Positions 43,301-56,667 of a stretch of DNA of 64,000 bases are shown piece by piece. Numbering within the stretch: the first letter of the stretch is position 1; each line of letters begins with the position of its first letter. The notes below the pieces were generated by a model. The model had not been told where the DNA came from, did not search any database, and saw only the letters and a list, made by a program, of their open reading frames with translations. Origin of the DNA: Parastagonospora avenae f. sp. tritici 18332-5 (Eukaryota > Ascomycota > Dothideomycetes > Pleosporales > Phaeosphaeriaceae); contig JAFJTR010000003.1 of assembly GCA_022559985.1 (NCBI GenBank), positions 372,001-436,000 of the forward strand, written 5' to 3'. Both the position numbers and the translations under genes were made by a program.

Positions 43301-46300
43301 TTGGAGGACACGAGTGGCACGAAGAAGCGAGGCAACCGTAACCGGACGTTGGTGGATATGCCCGAGAGATGAACACGGCGCGTGGCAGAGCCTGAGCCGT
43401 GAGCATTTGTGCCTTGCCGAGACCGCCAAACTGGACTTCGTCTGGCGTTACTGGCATCAAAAACTCCCAAAGGTATCCAGATCGGAGATGTACTTTCGTA
43501 AAGGACTGAAGATCAGGGACGGAATCCACGATCGACTGGACCCGCTTGAGTTACACCACTGTTCTGCATGTGCTTTTGCTACGCCAGAATATGCTAGTAG
43601 ATGAATGGCCTCGAGGTCCTGTAACAGTGGGCCTTAGAAGAGGAAATGAGGTGAAACTCTCGATACAGAAGCGCCGTTCGTAAGTTCGGTCGCACTACTG
43701 TTGTTCAAGTGCTTGTCAGAAATCACAACTTGCGCCGAGCCCAGTTTGCATGAAAATCGTACCGATCATCTCCCAGGTGGACGGCACATCACGGCGCGGC
43801 GGATATTACCAACAAATAGCATCGATCGTACGGCCTTTAGCCCAGAGGAAGGCAAGATGGATTCCGGCTGATCTGAGACTTGGTCCGCATTCGCAGTCCA
43901 GGGGATCCTTTGGTCAGCCGCGCACATTCGGCGTGTTGGGTGTGGCCAGCTGTAGTAATCGATCTTCGCCGGCCGCACTTGGGCCCTTGTCGTGGCGTCA
44001 TGGGCTCCGGAATTATTCTGAAAACGGTAGACAAGGACTAGGGCTCGAACACCATGGACCACTCTTCATTCTCGCTGCTGACCTCTTTGGGCTCATGCAA
44101 CCCTTTCGGGCCAAACTCTGAACATCTCATAGCGTTTGCGTTTCCGTCCCAATCCCTCCCCCCCCTCCCCCCCCTGCGTATAACAATGTGACCCTTAGGA
44201 ACCATTGGTGTGAAACGTATAGTGACAGCTAAGGGACTAAGAGTGGCAGCGCCTCGCCGCGTTAGAAGAGAATACCGAGCCAACAGGGTTCGGCAGGTAT
44301 ACATGCGTGCTTTTTTCAGCCTAATTGATGCTGTAGAGAGAAAGTTACACCAGTTATCGCGGTCTTTGCTGGATCCTCAGTGGCAGTTGCCGTCCGGAGG
44401 TCCAAAGGGATGAACTTGTTGTGCATCCAACCACGAGAACTGCCGAGATACCGAACGACTCGCTGACTGACAATTTGACGGGTCAGGGCTCCACCTGAGG
44501 CCAACAATGAGTCGCATGTGTTTGATCGTTGGCATGGTACCACGAGCACATTGACCAGGCCATCCGAACGGGCCATATGTTCTGGAAGCATGTATCCAGG
44601 CCGGAGAGCTTGTTGCAGTAGCGCAAGGCGGGAAGTATCATTTCCTGTTCGCTCTCGCCTCACTTTGCTCATTCAGTTCGAAGATTTGGTACGACCCTGG
44701 TAAGTAGCACGAATAAGTGACTGGTGGGACTCGCGCAAGCGCAAGATTCGCAGGCCATCTCTGGCATTCGAGCTGCCCGGCACAGCCCCCTGATTGGGGT
44801 TTTCACTCTCGAGAAATGAGGATCAGGAAATCCATACGCAGGAAGAAGCATGGGCATCGTTACTGGTGCACCGATATTGCAATATTTTGGGATAACTCAC
44901 CAAAGGGTACTCAGACTCTACTACGTATTGCCAATTCCAGAAATACTGGTACGTGCGAAAGGGAACAATCAAACCACAGGGCTGTCGAAAATATATTCGA
45001 GCAAGTCGAGCGACCGTGGCTTGAGGTTCGACGTGTTGCACGTCTGGGATGATCGCCGTTGGATGGATCTGAGCGAGGACCGCTCTGCGACATAAGGTTC
45101 CCCTCATACGAGGCCTCCAATGACCAATGCATCCGCCATTCAACGTCGAGACGCTGAAAAAGAAAACGTAGCTGAACATTGCGCGTCAGTTTTAAAAGCA
45201 TCAATCGCTTAGTTACATGTATTGGTGCTTCGAAGGCTCCAATTATCATGTAGTGAAAAGCGTTCGTAGCTGTAGGAGAAGCGTAACGTTCTCTGAACAG
45301 GCTAGGCCCCAGCAGGCCATGTCCAGAGGGATCATGCTCATTATCCATCCGAGCACGTTGGACCTTATCACGGAGATGAATGGCTTCCAGAAGCATTCCA
45401 CGTGCGGTAGGTCGAGTAGTTCGGAAGAAACAGCATACAGTACAGTACAATCTATACAGTAGATGGTGGGGATGCCGTTGCCGTGCCGATTCGCAATAGA
45501 GAAAGGCCGAGATCATCGCTCGATTGACACGAATGATGACCCGGGTCAACATGTGGTCCAAGGTACCCCTGTCAATCCCACGCTCACTGACACCACGCTC
45601 AGACCATGCATATGTTTCGGTTCATTGTGACCCCAACACTGCAAGCAAAAGAACGAAATTTGCTCCAAGATCATGTGTGCCTGGAGCGTTACTGCGTTCA
45701 TCACGCTTGGGTTTATCTGGCCGCTATAGACTATTCGTCTCGAAATCATCTTAGCGAAAATGAATCATTTTGTTCCGAGTCTCGGGCTAATTCGGTACCC
45801 ACCACGGGTGCAGGATCCAGGGTCGTGGGTGCGCTCCGCGAATCGCGACACACGTAGGCAGCCAGATTTTCCATCAACAGAGACCCTGGTTACAGACTTC
45901 AGACAGGATCCGTGCGCTCTGGTTTCTGGATCGCCTACCGCAGTCAGTGTTTTGCCAGTGAAAGCCTGTCGCCGCAGACGGGCCTTCGGTAGATGCACCA
46001 TATCGCCATGATTGACACTGCATGGCTCGGTCGCTTGGTTGTCGCGATTCTCCACCAGTGATCTCCAGAAGATGTATGACCGAAATGCCATGTGGTGCGC
46101 TGCGGTGTCATCTGGCTCGCGTGCTGTGCTTCGAGAAGTCGTCTCGAGAGGACGACATGCGTGTATCTCATTGGGCAATGCAAAGGTCGGTTGCAGTGAG
46201 CAGATGGTGGTGGCACCAGCCAACGTGGCTCCAGGATTAGCTGCATGCGCTTGTGCTGATCGACCCGCCTCTTCTTCAAAGATCTTCCACAGACGAACGG

Positions 46301-48227
46301 GGCCAAGCCATGGCCCATGGTCTAACGCCATTATCCGCTCGCGCGGCATCAAGAGAATATCGCGTAGGAGCCCGGAGGAGGCTACTCGAAAGAGGCGCAT
46401 CACCCGTCCAGCCGCCTCTCTTTGCTGTCCCGCGCGTGCCATCGTGCTGAATCTGATGCAGCTAAATCTTAGCTGAAGGGGCATGCCCGCGTTGCCAATG
46501 TGCGGTGAGAGGTTCGCAAGGAAAGGGCGCGGAGACGTGCTTGTAGGCAGTCCAAAGGCGAGTTGAGGCTGTGGAACGTTCAATTACAGCGTCGGTCATG
46601 AATTATTTCTCGTGACGGTGAGGTTCTGCAGAGAAGCGAAATTGAGTGCAGCGCTGGCTGAGGAGCGCCCTCGAGACTGCCGTCACATCATTCGCCTTTG
46701 ATGCTTCGCTTCGCCAGCGGCTGCAGCCATGTGCATCATTGCGGTCAGATCCTCTCTAATCCACGGTGCAGGTTTTTCCCAATTGCGCTTTCCAGAGTGG
46801 CCAGACACTGCCAGTAGCGGCTTCAATTTGCGTCTTGTCTCAGCCAGCGGAGGACGCATTAGACAGGTTTCGCGTCATGTGGCGCCAACTCGCTTCCCCA
46901 GCGAAGGCGTCAACGCACGGCGATGCTGGTGCTACTGTTTAGTTTGGCAGCTTCGGCTTGCAAGTGTAGGAAATGTCCCGCTGGAGGTCTGCAGGTGATA
47001 TGACAGGGCAGGTGGCGGGAATGCTTATAGCGCAAAACGGGGGAATGGTTTCTCGGTCGTCTCACGTCGTCCCCTTCGGAAACCCCAGCATTTGGCTGTT
47101 CCCAAATAATTGCCCCCCTGCAGAATCCTTCATCAGCCATTTGCGGTGATCTTGGTGAGCAACGGCTCCGTCGGCGGATCTCTGGCCCTTCCCACGGTTC
47201 CCAGCGCCCACGGTGCCTGTCAGCTGTGTCGCTGGGAGTCGGGACATTCTTGTCTGACTCTCCCCTTCTTGCAAGAGGTGCTCAGCAGGCGCCCGATCGA
47301 TCGCATATCCGAGAGAAGGCATCCTATTGAGATCCCAGCAATACGCTTCCAGACAGCCGCATCGTAGATTTGTGGTGCGCTCCGGCCCTTGCAACCGAGC
47401 AGCACTGAGTAGCAGCAGTCGGCGACTACGTGAGCTCAAGCGTGTGCGACGCTGGCAGCGTTTGCAACTGTGCTCGGTGTGGGTTACTCCGCGCCGGGGA
47501 GACGAGAGGGCTAGGGAGCACTGAGGTCGGCGTCTGCACCTGTTCGCGGACCCAGCGTCGCTGGCAGTGTGCTTCCGAGATCCCTGGGGATTATCCTCAG
47601 GCTTCTCCTGGAACAGTCGATCTGCGGTGCATCGCGGCCTGTCCTTGGATTGTTACCAGGGCCCCTGCAACGCCCTCGAGGTGCCAGTGTCCGAAAAGCG
47701 CACCTTCGCCGGTGCTGGTAGATTGGCCGGGTCTGGGATGTGTGGGCGGATCACTCGGCCAAGGCATAGTGAATGGAGTGTGCGCATCGCGCGCTAGGCC
47801 GCTTCGGACCATCACCTGCATTGCCGTTGCAGGGCATTGAGCTCTCCGCTAGCTACCCTGGGCGTCTGGCTGTCACAACGTCCCGCCGCCTCGTCCGCCA
47901 TCAAAGACAGGGAACCACAGGCTGCTGGGGCCCCGTCGACCGCTGTCTGACCCACCCCGTTGGCAACGATTTGGTCACCACGGCCTTTCACCAGAGGCGC
48001 TATAGTGTGAACGGGCTTCGTGCTGAATCTCGCCAATCCGCTGCCCATCGTACTTGAGTACTGCAGGCCCGAAGTTCTGGCACTTTGCATCTGCCCGTAC
48101 CCGCCCTCGAACTACTCCCCAGTTCCATCCCGTCGATACTTGTTTGCAGTCAAGTCACTATTGCTTATACTCGCCTGTTACGCAGCTTCTGTCGTGCCCC
48201 GTGACCTTCTCCTTCTCCTTCTCCTCC
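40354..48227. other. Gene-poor region
   Basis: About 7.9 kb without a gene I can support on either strand. A 272-codon leftward frame (45765-46583) is long for chance but is started only by TTG and has no domain, signal or membrane feature. There is a short poly-C stretch near 44158-44177 and a CACCGAAA/TTTCGGTG hairpin near 42138-42170. The last 1-2 kb probably serve as the upstream region of the zinc-finger gene. I found no transposon coding domains. Confidence 0.4.
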
Positions 48228-49402
48228 ATGGCGATGCATCTCGCAAGCATGGTACACGGCAGCGTGCGGGACCGGGAGGCTTTCCAACAACCACCCTCCT
48301 CCGCCTACTATCAACACACACACCCACGAGCATACGGCGCCCCCAGTGCGCCCGCCAACCCCTACACACGCCAACCGCAGCAGCACACCTACCAGCGGGA
48401 ACACCCTCAGTCGCCGCCATCGCCGCCTGCGGAAGAGAAGAAGCCCTCGCTGCCATCACTGCCGTCCATCTCGAGCCTGCTGGAAATTGCTGGTAGTGAG
48501 AACACTGCGTCTGAAACAGGTAAGAACATGCTGAATCGCACCTTCCTCCACATCCAGTCCTAATCGTCGCAGTTGCCACAAGTCCACAGTCACAACATCG
48601 GCAGTCGACTTCGCCGCAACCAAGGCAGGCACAGCATAGAGGGGCAGGTTCCATGCAGCAACCACCACAGCCACAGACGACCCGACCTGAGCAGTCACCC
48701 TCCTACAGCGCAGCGCCCCAAGCCGTGAACACCCACAGGATGACTCTGCCGCCGACCCCGCCCATGCACTCAGATGTCGCTGGCGACGGCAACCGCTCAC
48801 CTTCAGCTGCTTCCTCCCACTCAGCGTCCTCAGCCCCGTACTACAGTGGCTCGTTGAACAACCTGGAGCCTCACCAACAGCGCCAGCCGACAGTGGTAAT
48901 GCCCCCCATGAAGCGCGACACGATGCCATCGCACTCCATGTCGCCATATGGTGCTTCGGTCTACGCCCAGTCTCCCTATGTTTCCTCGCCCAGTGGCACC
49001 TCAGCGACATCCTTCTATTCCCCCGAGCAACACTCCTACGGCAACATGGGCATGTATGCGCAAAGACCGCTCCCTTCACACTTCCAACCCCAAGGGATGC
49101 CACTCCCAGTACCTGTGCCCAGCCCTGGTGCCACGGGTTCCAACCCATGGCAACACCACCACTACATCAGCACATCCAGCCAGTCAGCCTTTCCTCAGTC
49201 GCAAGATCGCTATATTTGCTCCACGTGCAACAAAGCCTTCTCGAGACCAAGCAGTCTGCGCATACACAGCCACAGCCATACCGGCGAGAAGCCTTACAAG
49301 TGCCCTCAACCAGGCTGCGGCAAAGCTTTCAGCGTACGAAGTAACATGAAACGCCACGAGCGCGGTTGTCACGCGGCGACCAGTGCTCCGATCACGACAT
49401 AA
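48228..49402 (+). CDS. C2H2 zinc-finger transcription factor
   Basis: Exons 48228-48519 and 48573-49402 give 373 residues. The 53-nt intron has GTAAGA, a CCTAATC branch and a CGCAG acceptor, and joins in phase 1. The first ~310 residues are disordered and rich in Pro, Gln, Ser and His. Two tandem C2H2 fingers sit near the C-terminus: the first (CSTCNKAF..HSHSH), a TGEKPYKC linker, then CPQPGCGKAF with HERGCH. Two adjacent fingers with a TGEKP linker are a DNA-binding unit. The target genes are unknown. It stands alone in a gene-poor region with long flanks, common for regulators. Confidence 0.9.
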
Positions 49403-52400
49403 CGAAACAGTAATCGAACTGGAAAGTCTTTCTTCACAGGCGTCAGGCGAACCAGCACCATCAGTTCAGACAAGCGGCTCAACCAACGGTCTTTAGAGTG
49501 TGCAAAGTTCCAGGATACCATTGTCCATTTTTTCGCACCGGCGTTCTCCAGGCCATTTTCCAAGCGTCTACACCCTGTCTTGCATTTCACGGAGTCCGTT
49601 TGATCATTCATCAATATCCAGATCCGCTCCTGGCGGTAATGTTCCTTTATCTCACCAGCGTGCTTCGGCAGCCTTATTTACGATTTCTTGGCAACCATCA
49701 GGTCTGCTCCATTTCTTGTACAATAGTAAAGTATCCAAACCAGCGCATATGGCTGCAAAATGTGTCAACACAGACAAAATCAATGTTATTCAACGAAGCC
49801 ATGGTTCATGCCTGATCTTGACTGTTCTACCGCGGTAACCTGCAGCCAGGGGAGTGCGTTGTTCGCATTGACCGCATGGACCCTTCAATCATAGTTGCGA
49901 GCTCGGGCTCGATAGGACGAATGCTCTACGTGCGCAAGCTCGAGGTTGAAGGATTCCCCATGTTCACTCCACCGCGCATCATGTCTACACGGAGATCAAG
50001 TTGTCGCCTGGCTCTCTGTAACTTCTCGCCGACGCATGAACCACGGTATGTCCACGAAACCCCCTTTACACGTCATCTTCGAGTTGCGGTCTATTGCCTG
50101 CTAATCACACGACACTCAGGGACAGGCTCTCGTAGCGAAGACTCACGCATACAAGAGCTCCCTTTTGTTGTTCGAACTTTTCCACGGCTTGTTATCGATT
50201 GAACCTCCTAGTGGGCGCTGATCTGCTAGCACGGTAAATGGTCCGTTCAGCTTTATGCTACACTCGTGTTGCAGACGCCAACACTGACATGCCTTGTCTT
50301 CTATTGTTCGAAACATTGCACTGCGAGACCAAAGCGGCGCTTCCAAAGGGAGAAAAATGGAGTATCTGACCAGAAACTCTTGTGGAGTACTCTCCCCCTG
50401 TTGGCTACGACGACCACGACCACGGCTGAGTAATTATCACACGATCTGCAACACCATGCCATGCGCAAGCGCTCTCCTCACGACCATCAAAACAATGTTG
50501 AGCTCTCAAGGCCTTTCTCCGGGCGCCGTGGTTCGCTCTCCACTATTGCCAGCTACACCCTTGTCAGCATTCTCGAGCCTCCTGAATATCGCAGTTCCGG
50601 TAGACTGCTTCCACTTCACGAATGCGCCAGGCACAGGCGAGATGCCTCCGGGCCCATCGTGTTAAGTTCGATGGAGCTAGACCCAACATCTGACAATCGA
50701 AATACTCTGAGTCAAGTGCCTCCATTTTGAAGAAGGATCAACACGCAAAACGCGCGGCTGCGCAAGAGCGGGAAGATCACAGCGAGCGTGCATCAGATGC
50801 GCAACGTTCCACAACCAACATTGGGACCAGAACAGAAACGACATATGCAAGTGACCGAGCATGGATGCAATATTGATTCACGAGAACATGGAGTACAACC
50901 AAAGGCAGACGTCCAAATTAGCCCCCTCTCGAGTTACACTGTGACCGTTGAAAAGTAATGAGAATGGCTAGGTTCTCCGTCTTGCGTCCGTTGAGCATGC
51001 TCTGCCGCTGAACGGAAGCGCACAAGGCCAAAAAGCAAATATCAATCGTGCCGCGCCATCATCTAAAAGCACTTCGAGGGCACACAGAGATGCGATTGAC
51101 TTTAGGCGAGGACAGCCACAGGTGTCAAAAAGCAATGGCGCAGCCTCAGGTTCGTGCTCCAGTGCTGGAAGGAGCGAGACCCTTGGGCGTTTGCGAACCG
51201 GGTGCATGGTCAGGTCGATCCGTAAAGCCACTGCGTGAGGCCTCAGAAGGATCGGCACAAACACACGCATTTCGATGCAGCCGTTTCCGCCATTTGTGTT
51301 TCATGATCACTTCCTTCATTTCACGCACTTGTCTCGCTTGATCATTGCCCCGCGATGCCATCTTTCTGCATTGCACATCACCCGCGAGCAATACAAGGCG
51401 CTTCGCGGCTGGCGTATGATCACGACAAGTTGTCGTATGATCGTGTCGTCACTGCGAGATCGAAGCTGAGATGGTGGTAATTAAGACCCGATGGAAAGGT
51501 AGCTTCGCAACCGAGGTCGCCGCCAGCAAGCCAGCAAGCCAGCAAACCAGACATCAAACACAAGGCAAATATCGGAAGCGAGCCGCGATTGTCCCGGATC
51601 GCAACGTGCAAGTGACAGGATTACGGGGCTCAAAACTAACTCGGCCTTGTAATTGAGGCCAAGAGCTAAGAGGGTGTCTTGCTTGCATGCCTCGTATATG
51701 ACTGCGGGAGCTGCAGCCGTTGGCATCATGGGCGGTGATTGCACACAGCAGGCTGTCGCGTGGTAATCTGCACTCTTGCGTGGCTGGGATTGTCATGTTG
51801 GACAATTGATTATGTGCTGCCGCACTATGCGACGTCACACGCTGCTTATCACTGGCTCTCTCCAGCGTCCATCCCTGGACCTCCATCCTTCTCGAAGCAT
51901 GTTTTCGACGGCGTTACCCATAGGCCATGTGCGCCCGTTGCAACTCTAGCGTACACTCAAGCACGTGGGTTCAGTGTCCACTTCCTAACTTACGCCGCAA
52001 GGACATCCTCGACGACACGGCGGTCTAATGTCCGGACACCTGTCGCAAGTCAAGTCATCTGGCCGACCCTGACACTCCATCCCACGACGAACGCCTGCCA
52101 TGGCGCTATTTCTTTGGCCCGCTGTGATCGACGCGTAGACTTCTGCGACAAACCCACATGTCCCACGAGAAATGCCGAGGAAGAAGCGGTCTTATTGTGG
52201 ATCTTGGCCGCGTTGCGGTGAGTATCACGCTGGATGCGCAACAGGCATCTTCAATTCCGACGAGACATGTCATTGTTTGGCCTTCCGTCGTCGAAGAGAA
52301 AAGGAGCCATGAGTTGCGACGGCAACGCGACAGCTGTCAAGTCGCGCAGTCTGTGCCGGTGACAGTGCTCAAATCAGATCATCTTGTGCGTTTGGGAGTT

Positions 52401-54340
52401 CCCTGGTGCTGGAAATGCCATCGTTCCTCCGTTGCGCTGGTAAGTTTCGGGGACGTCCCTTGCGCGCGATTGACGAGTCGGACCTACGAGTCAAGCGAAT
52501 TGCACGCCGCGCGATGTCAGCAGTCAGTCATCACGAGAAAATTGGCGGCTGGGATAAGCCCTACTCCTTGCGGAAAAACTGTTGCACATCACTTGTACGC
52601 ATCCAGGAAACAAGCCCGCAAATGCAACACACCGCTCAGATCGTTCATGCATCTCCACCGCTGCGATCACCCTGATCGGACCAACGTTCGTCCTCTGGAA
52701 ATATGGTTGGCTAGCGGGCGCTAGGGTACCTAGGCAAGAGCGCGCGTTTTGTATGACACTCGCGTACGCACGTGTGCGGGGATCATCCCGACAGCATCGG
52801 CAGTTCTCGAGAGATGAGGCTTGCAGCACGATGCGTGGGCATGAGCGGCACAGATCACTTGGGGGTAAGAGGGTGATATGAAGCGCTTCGGGACGGTCTG
52901 AGAATGCTTGTAGGGATGCCACCGTCGGCTGGGTTAGCAAATAATCTCGAATCTAGGATATGCTTGAGAGGCATCGTGGATGGCGATCAGGAACCTGACA
53001 GCCGCCCGTGGAGTGAAGCGTGTCGCTACGGAAATGAGCTCAATAGAAGCTCTTGGAAGCCATTCTTACGAGACACTTCATGGATGACCGTCGTTGGAAT
53101 TAATACTGGGATCTGCCTGATACCTGCAACTTAAAAGACGATCTGTTCCCACGCGAGTCCGAACGGATAATCCACGGCTTGGGCAGCAAAGCGGAGAGCA
53201 GCCAGAGTCAGCCAGGCGCTGGCCAAGTGTTGGTTTATACTCGCTATCGATTTCCACTCGGCCGCAGCAGTGGCCGAAACTCTCCTGCAGAAGTACGCAG
53301 GCTTCACGTCAACTCCAGGCGGATAGACGAGGAATCGCTGTCTGTTGTTCACGCGAGTGAAGACAAAATGACCTGATTACATCCGTTGCAGAGAAGTCTC
53401 TTCTTCCGTCGATAGTCCCGACCCCCCAAGATTCAGCGCCCGTCAGTTTGTCCGCGTACGCTACCTCTCTCACCGCAGAATCCTCGGTCCGTTCACCCGA
53501 CTGCTCAGATGATGCTCACGCCACGACAACATGCATGCACAGCCTCGAGGGAAGGGCCGTCAGATCTGTCAGAAGCGCAGAGGCAGCGGCGATCGTCTTC
53601 GGCCCTGTCGGAACATTGTTGTATAGAACGTTTGAAAGTTTGGCACATCGGTCCTACCTTGGAAACTCTCGGTCTGCTTGTAGTCTCGACTACAGTGCGC
53701 CAGGCAGGATAGGCGAGCGGGGTTGAGTGTTGGTGGATGTCACTCACTGTCTGGTGAGGGATTACGAGGTGTGTTCGTTGCGAGACGGGGCGGTGAAGGT
53801 CAGCACTACGGGCAATGCTGGCATCGCACGACTGACAAAGTGTGCGCGCTATACTCATGCGGTTCGTTAGTGAGGCCGGGTGGACGTGGTGTAGGATGGG
53901 CGCGGAAGTGGAAGCAGCAGCAGCTTCAGCAATCATCAGAGCCAGACCAACAGTAGATCGTGATATGGCTCACGTTGAACTGCTTTCTTGTGACTTTGTT
54001 TAAACCTAAAGGCTCTATTATGTTCTTCCTCCAAGCATTTGACGTTGTCGATGTAGTGTTATTCGATACTTCTGCAGTGGTTCTTACTAGCTGTCTCTTT
54101 CCCGTGCCTTCCGTACCTCAAATTTCCTCGTAGATGCCCTGCCCATAACCATCTTATAGGTGGTCCTTGTGCATAAAGACAAAAATTGCATTGTCAATGT
54201 GTTCAGTTCAATCTCAATTCACTGGTACGAAGAATTAACCAGTGATGGATTGAGAAGTGAGTCAAGGCACCACACAGGTGCATCAAGAATAGAACGACCC
54301 CAAGACAATACAACTTGTCAACACCCCAACATACGCTCCC
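49403..54340. other. Gene-poor region
   Basis: About 4.9 kb without a supported gene. A short tandem repeat, CCAGCAAG repeated three to four times, lies near 51523-51550. Long frames on both strands (up to 188 codons near 52158-52724) are Arg/Ser/His-rich and overlap each other, as chance frames do in GC-rich DNA. Confidence 0.4.
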
Positions 54341-55780
54341 TCACCCAGCAAATCCAACAACCTGAAACTGATGATTACACAGCTCCGCCCTCCTCACCAC
54401 CTCTATCGCCCCATAACCCCCCGCAACCATCGTACTCCCATCCCATACCTCCAACTGCACCTTCCCCGTGCCCATACCCGTGTACTTGAACTTATTAAAA
54501 CCCGGCACCAACGCCGTCTTCCCAAGCTCCTTGCCGCCCACATTGACAACAGAGACGAGATTCGTCACGCCCGCGGGCACAAGCACAATGCCCGACACCG
54601 CGTCCTCGACGAGCGCAATCACAGACTCCGAAGTCTGGACGTCGTCGCCCGAGCACGTACCGTCGACAGTGAGCGTATGGTGCCAAAATACGCCTTGAAC
54701 GCGCTTGCCATCTAGCGGCACCATATCCCCCGTCTCCGTATCGCCTCTTTTCCACGCGCGGATAAACGGCGTGAGCGCATGCCAATAGCCCATGTGCTCA
54801 TACCCGTCCGTCAGATCACGCGTCTTCTCAAGGAACAGCGCCTCGCTCCATAAATTCCCCATGTAGTGCCCCTCGCCCGCGTCGTTCCAGCTCTGCAGCT
54901 GGATCATGTCCGGCTGCAGCGCGAGGATCTGGGCAAGCCGGTATTCGAGGTTGTCTTCGCCGCGGCGGTACCAGTTCTGGGACGCGGACAGGTGTTTGAA
55001 TTGCACGGGGGACAGGCCCATCATGAAAATGCGGTGGGTTTGGTGCGCGGCGGACTGGAAGAGGGCGTCTTGCACGGTGGATACCGGGGCGCGACCGGCG
55101 GATGGGAAGGGCCAGGAGTTCCAGTTGAAGACGCCGTCGAGGGCGGCGCGGGTGGTGAAGAAGTCTGCGCTGGGGGTGGCTTCGTGGAAGCCGGGGATTA
55201 TGAGCACGGCGCCGACTGTCTGTTTGAAGGAGGCCCACTGGGTGTCTGGAACTGTTTCGCCGCCGAAGGTGGAGAGGAGGGGCTTGTCGGTGCCGGTTGC
55301 CGGGTCTTGAAAGTGGAAGTATGAGGGGCGGGTGCTGTAGGACTTGAAGTAGTCGGCGTACTGGAGGGGGTTTCCGCTGAGGTGGCCAGCGGCGTGGTCG
55401 AAGGAGAAGAAGAGTTTGAAGTCGCCGATTTCGTCGGCGTGCTTGAAGAGAGATTCAACGGTGCGGTTGGACCATTCTGCGAACTGATCTATGTTCATGT
55501 TAGAATGCCTGAGTGATGGATACTGCTAATGTACATACCGTAGTTCAAAGCGAAACCATCGAGCCCAAAGGCCTTTGCGTCGAGAATGTCTTGTCGAACA
55601 TGAGCATCCTGAATGTCTCCTACCATGTAGTGTGCAGTTCTGGTTCGATATATCAGTAAAGCCCATCTCAGCATTGTATCACTTCACTCACACCGGCTTA
55701 GTCACAGCCTGACGCGGGACTACACGACAAGAGGCCAGCCCAGCCAGCAGGCCAACAGCAGCAGAAAGAACGAAGTGCAT
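54341..55780 (-). CDS. GH71 alpha-1,3-glucanase (mutanase)
   Basis: Exons 55780-55692, 55639-55539 and 55488-54341 give 445 residues; both introns (52 and 50 nt, GTGAGT..CCAG and GTATGT..CATAG) keep the frame. Residues 1-18 are a signal peptide ending AGLASC. The GH71 features are HYMVGDIQ at the start of the barrel, FALNYDQFAEWS, FKLFFSFDHAAGHL, and the catalytic-region SWNDAGEGHYMGN. The enzyme cleaves alpha-1,3-glucan, a wall polysaccharide of filamentous fungi, either for remodelling and hyphal separation or for degrading other fungi. A beta-sandwich-like region closes the protein. Very short open pieces upstream are explained by the two small exons. Confidence 0.93.
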
Positions 55781-56667
55781 TTTGGAAATAAATGTGTAAA
55801 CGAGTGGACTGTCAACCAGATGGTTGCCGGCTGCAATACAGCGGCTTCATGGTGGTATATGTTCTGGTGTTGAATTGCATCAGGCTGACCGAAACAGTGG
55901 CGTAGGTAAGGCGTGCAACTGTACGTTCCTGCAGTGGATCCTAAGGACAGGATATGTGGGGGCGATGGCGATGCTGTGCAACATCGAAAACATTTTCATT
56001 GTAGTTTCTGGGGCTGTCCGATATCCGTGGAGGTGGTAAGGACCTGTAGGCTTTCAAAAGGTGACTGGGTACCATGCATCACCAGCATCAGAATACTGCA
56101 ACAGATACTATCTTGATACACGAAATACCGTTACAGTAATGTCTTTCGTTGTTTCCCGGCATGCACGAAGAGTTGAAACAATGGCAATCTCCTGTTTCTG
56201 TGGCTTCCCAAGCCTATTTGGGCCTAGGCCACCAGCAGTCATCCACCACAACTTGCTAACGAGCAACCACTTAGACATCTCAACCGTGGGGTTTGCCTTG
56301 CATTACAAGAAATTGCCATGTGGCCCAAGAGCTTGGGCCGTTGTCGTTCGCTCCTTCCCTTATCCTGCTGCTTTGGCAAACACGGCGGCCACTCCTGCCC
56401 AGATGAATCCTTCAGCCTGCCAACATTTTAATCTTATTCAGACGGGATATCCCATCACGCCACTATTTTGCTAAGGAAGGACTGTTGGTGATCCCAGCAA
56501 TACAATGACCGGTCGAGAGGAGATCGTAGAGAAGATATTCAAACACCAACGTGCTGGGGCTGGTCTACTCAAGAATGAAGGATTGGATTTGTACATGACA
56601 TGTGTATCTTGGAGTAGACCTGAGTAACTATGGAACTCGTGTATGGTCACACCATTGTAAAGCCTTC
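55781..56667. other. Intergenic region, no gene supported
   Basis: Promoter side of the GH71 gene and 3' flank of the DUF726 gene. No other feature was recognised. Confidence 0.5.

Noticed and set aside
44158..44177. Poly-C run
   Set aside because: A short homopolymer with no flanking duplication, coding or known signal; likely plain sequence bias.
47430..48496. Long + and - frames upstream of the zinc-finger gene
   Set aside because: Low-complexity Ser/Pro/Arg frames without splice or domain support; more likely promoter or leader of the transcription factor gene.
54866..55324. Long + frame antisense to the GH71 gene
   Set aside because: Gly/Glu-rich shadow of the conserved glycoside hydrolase coding strand.
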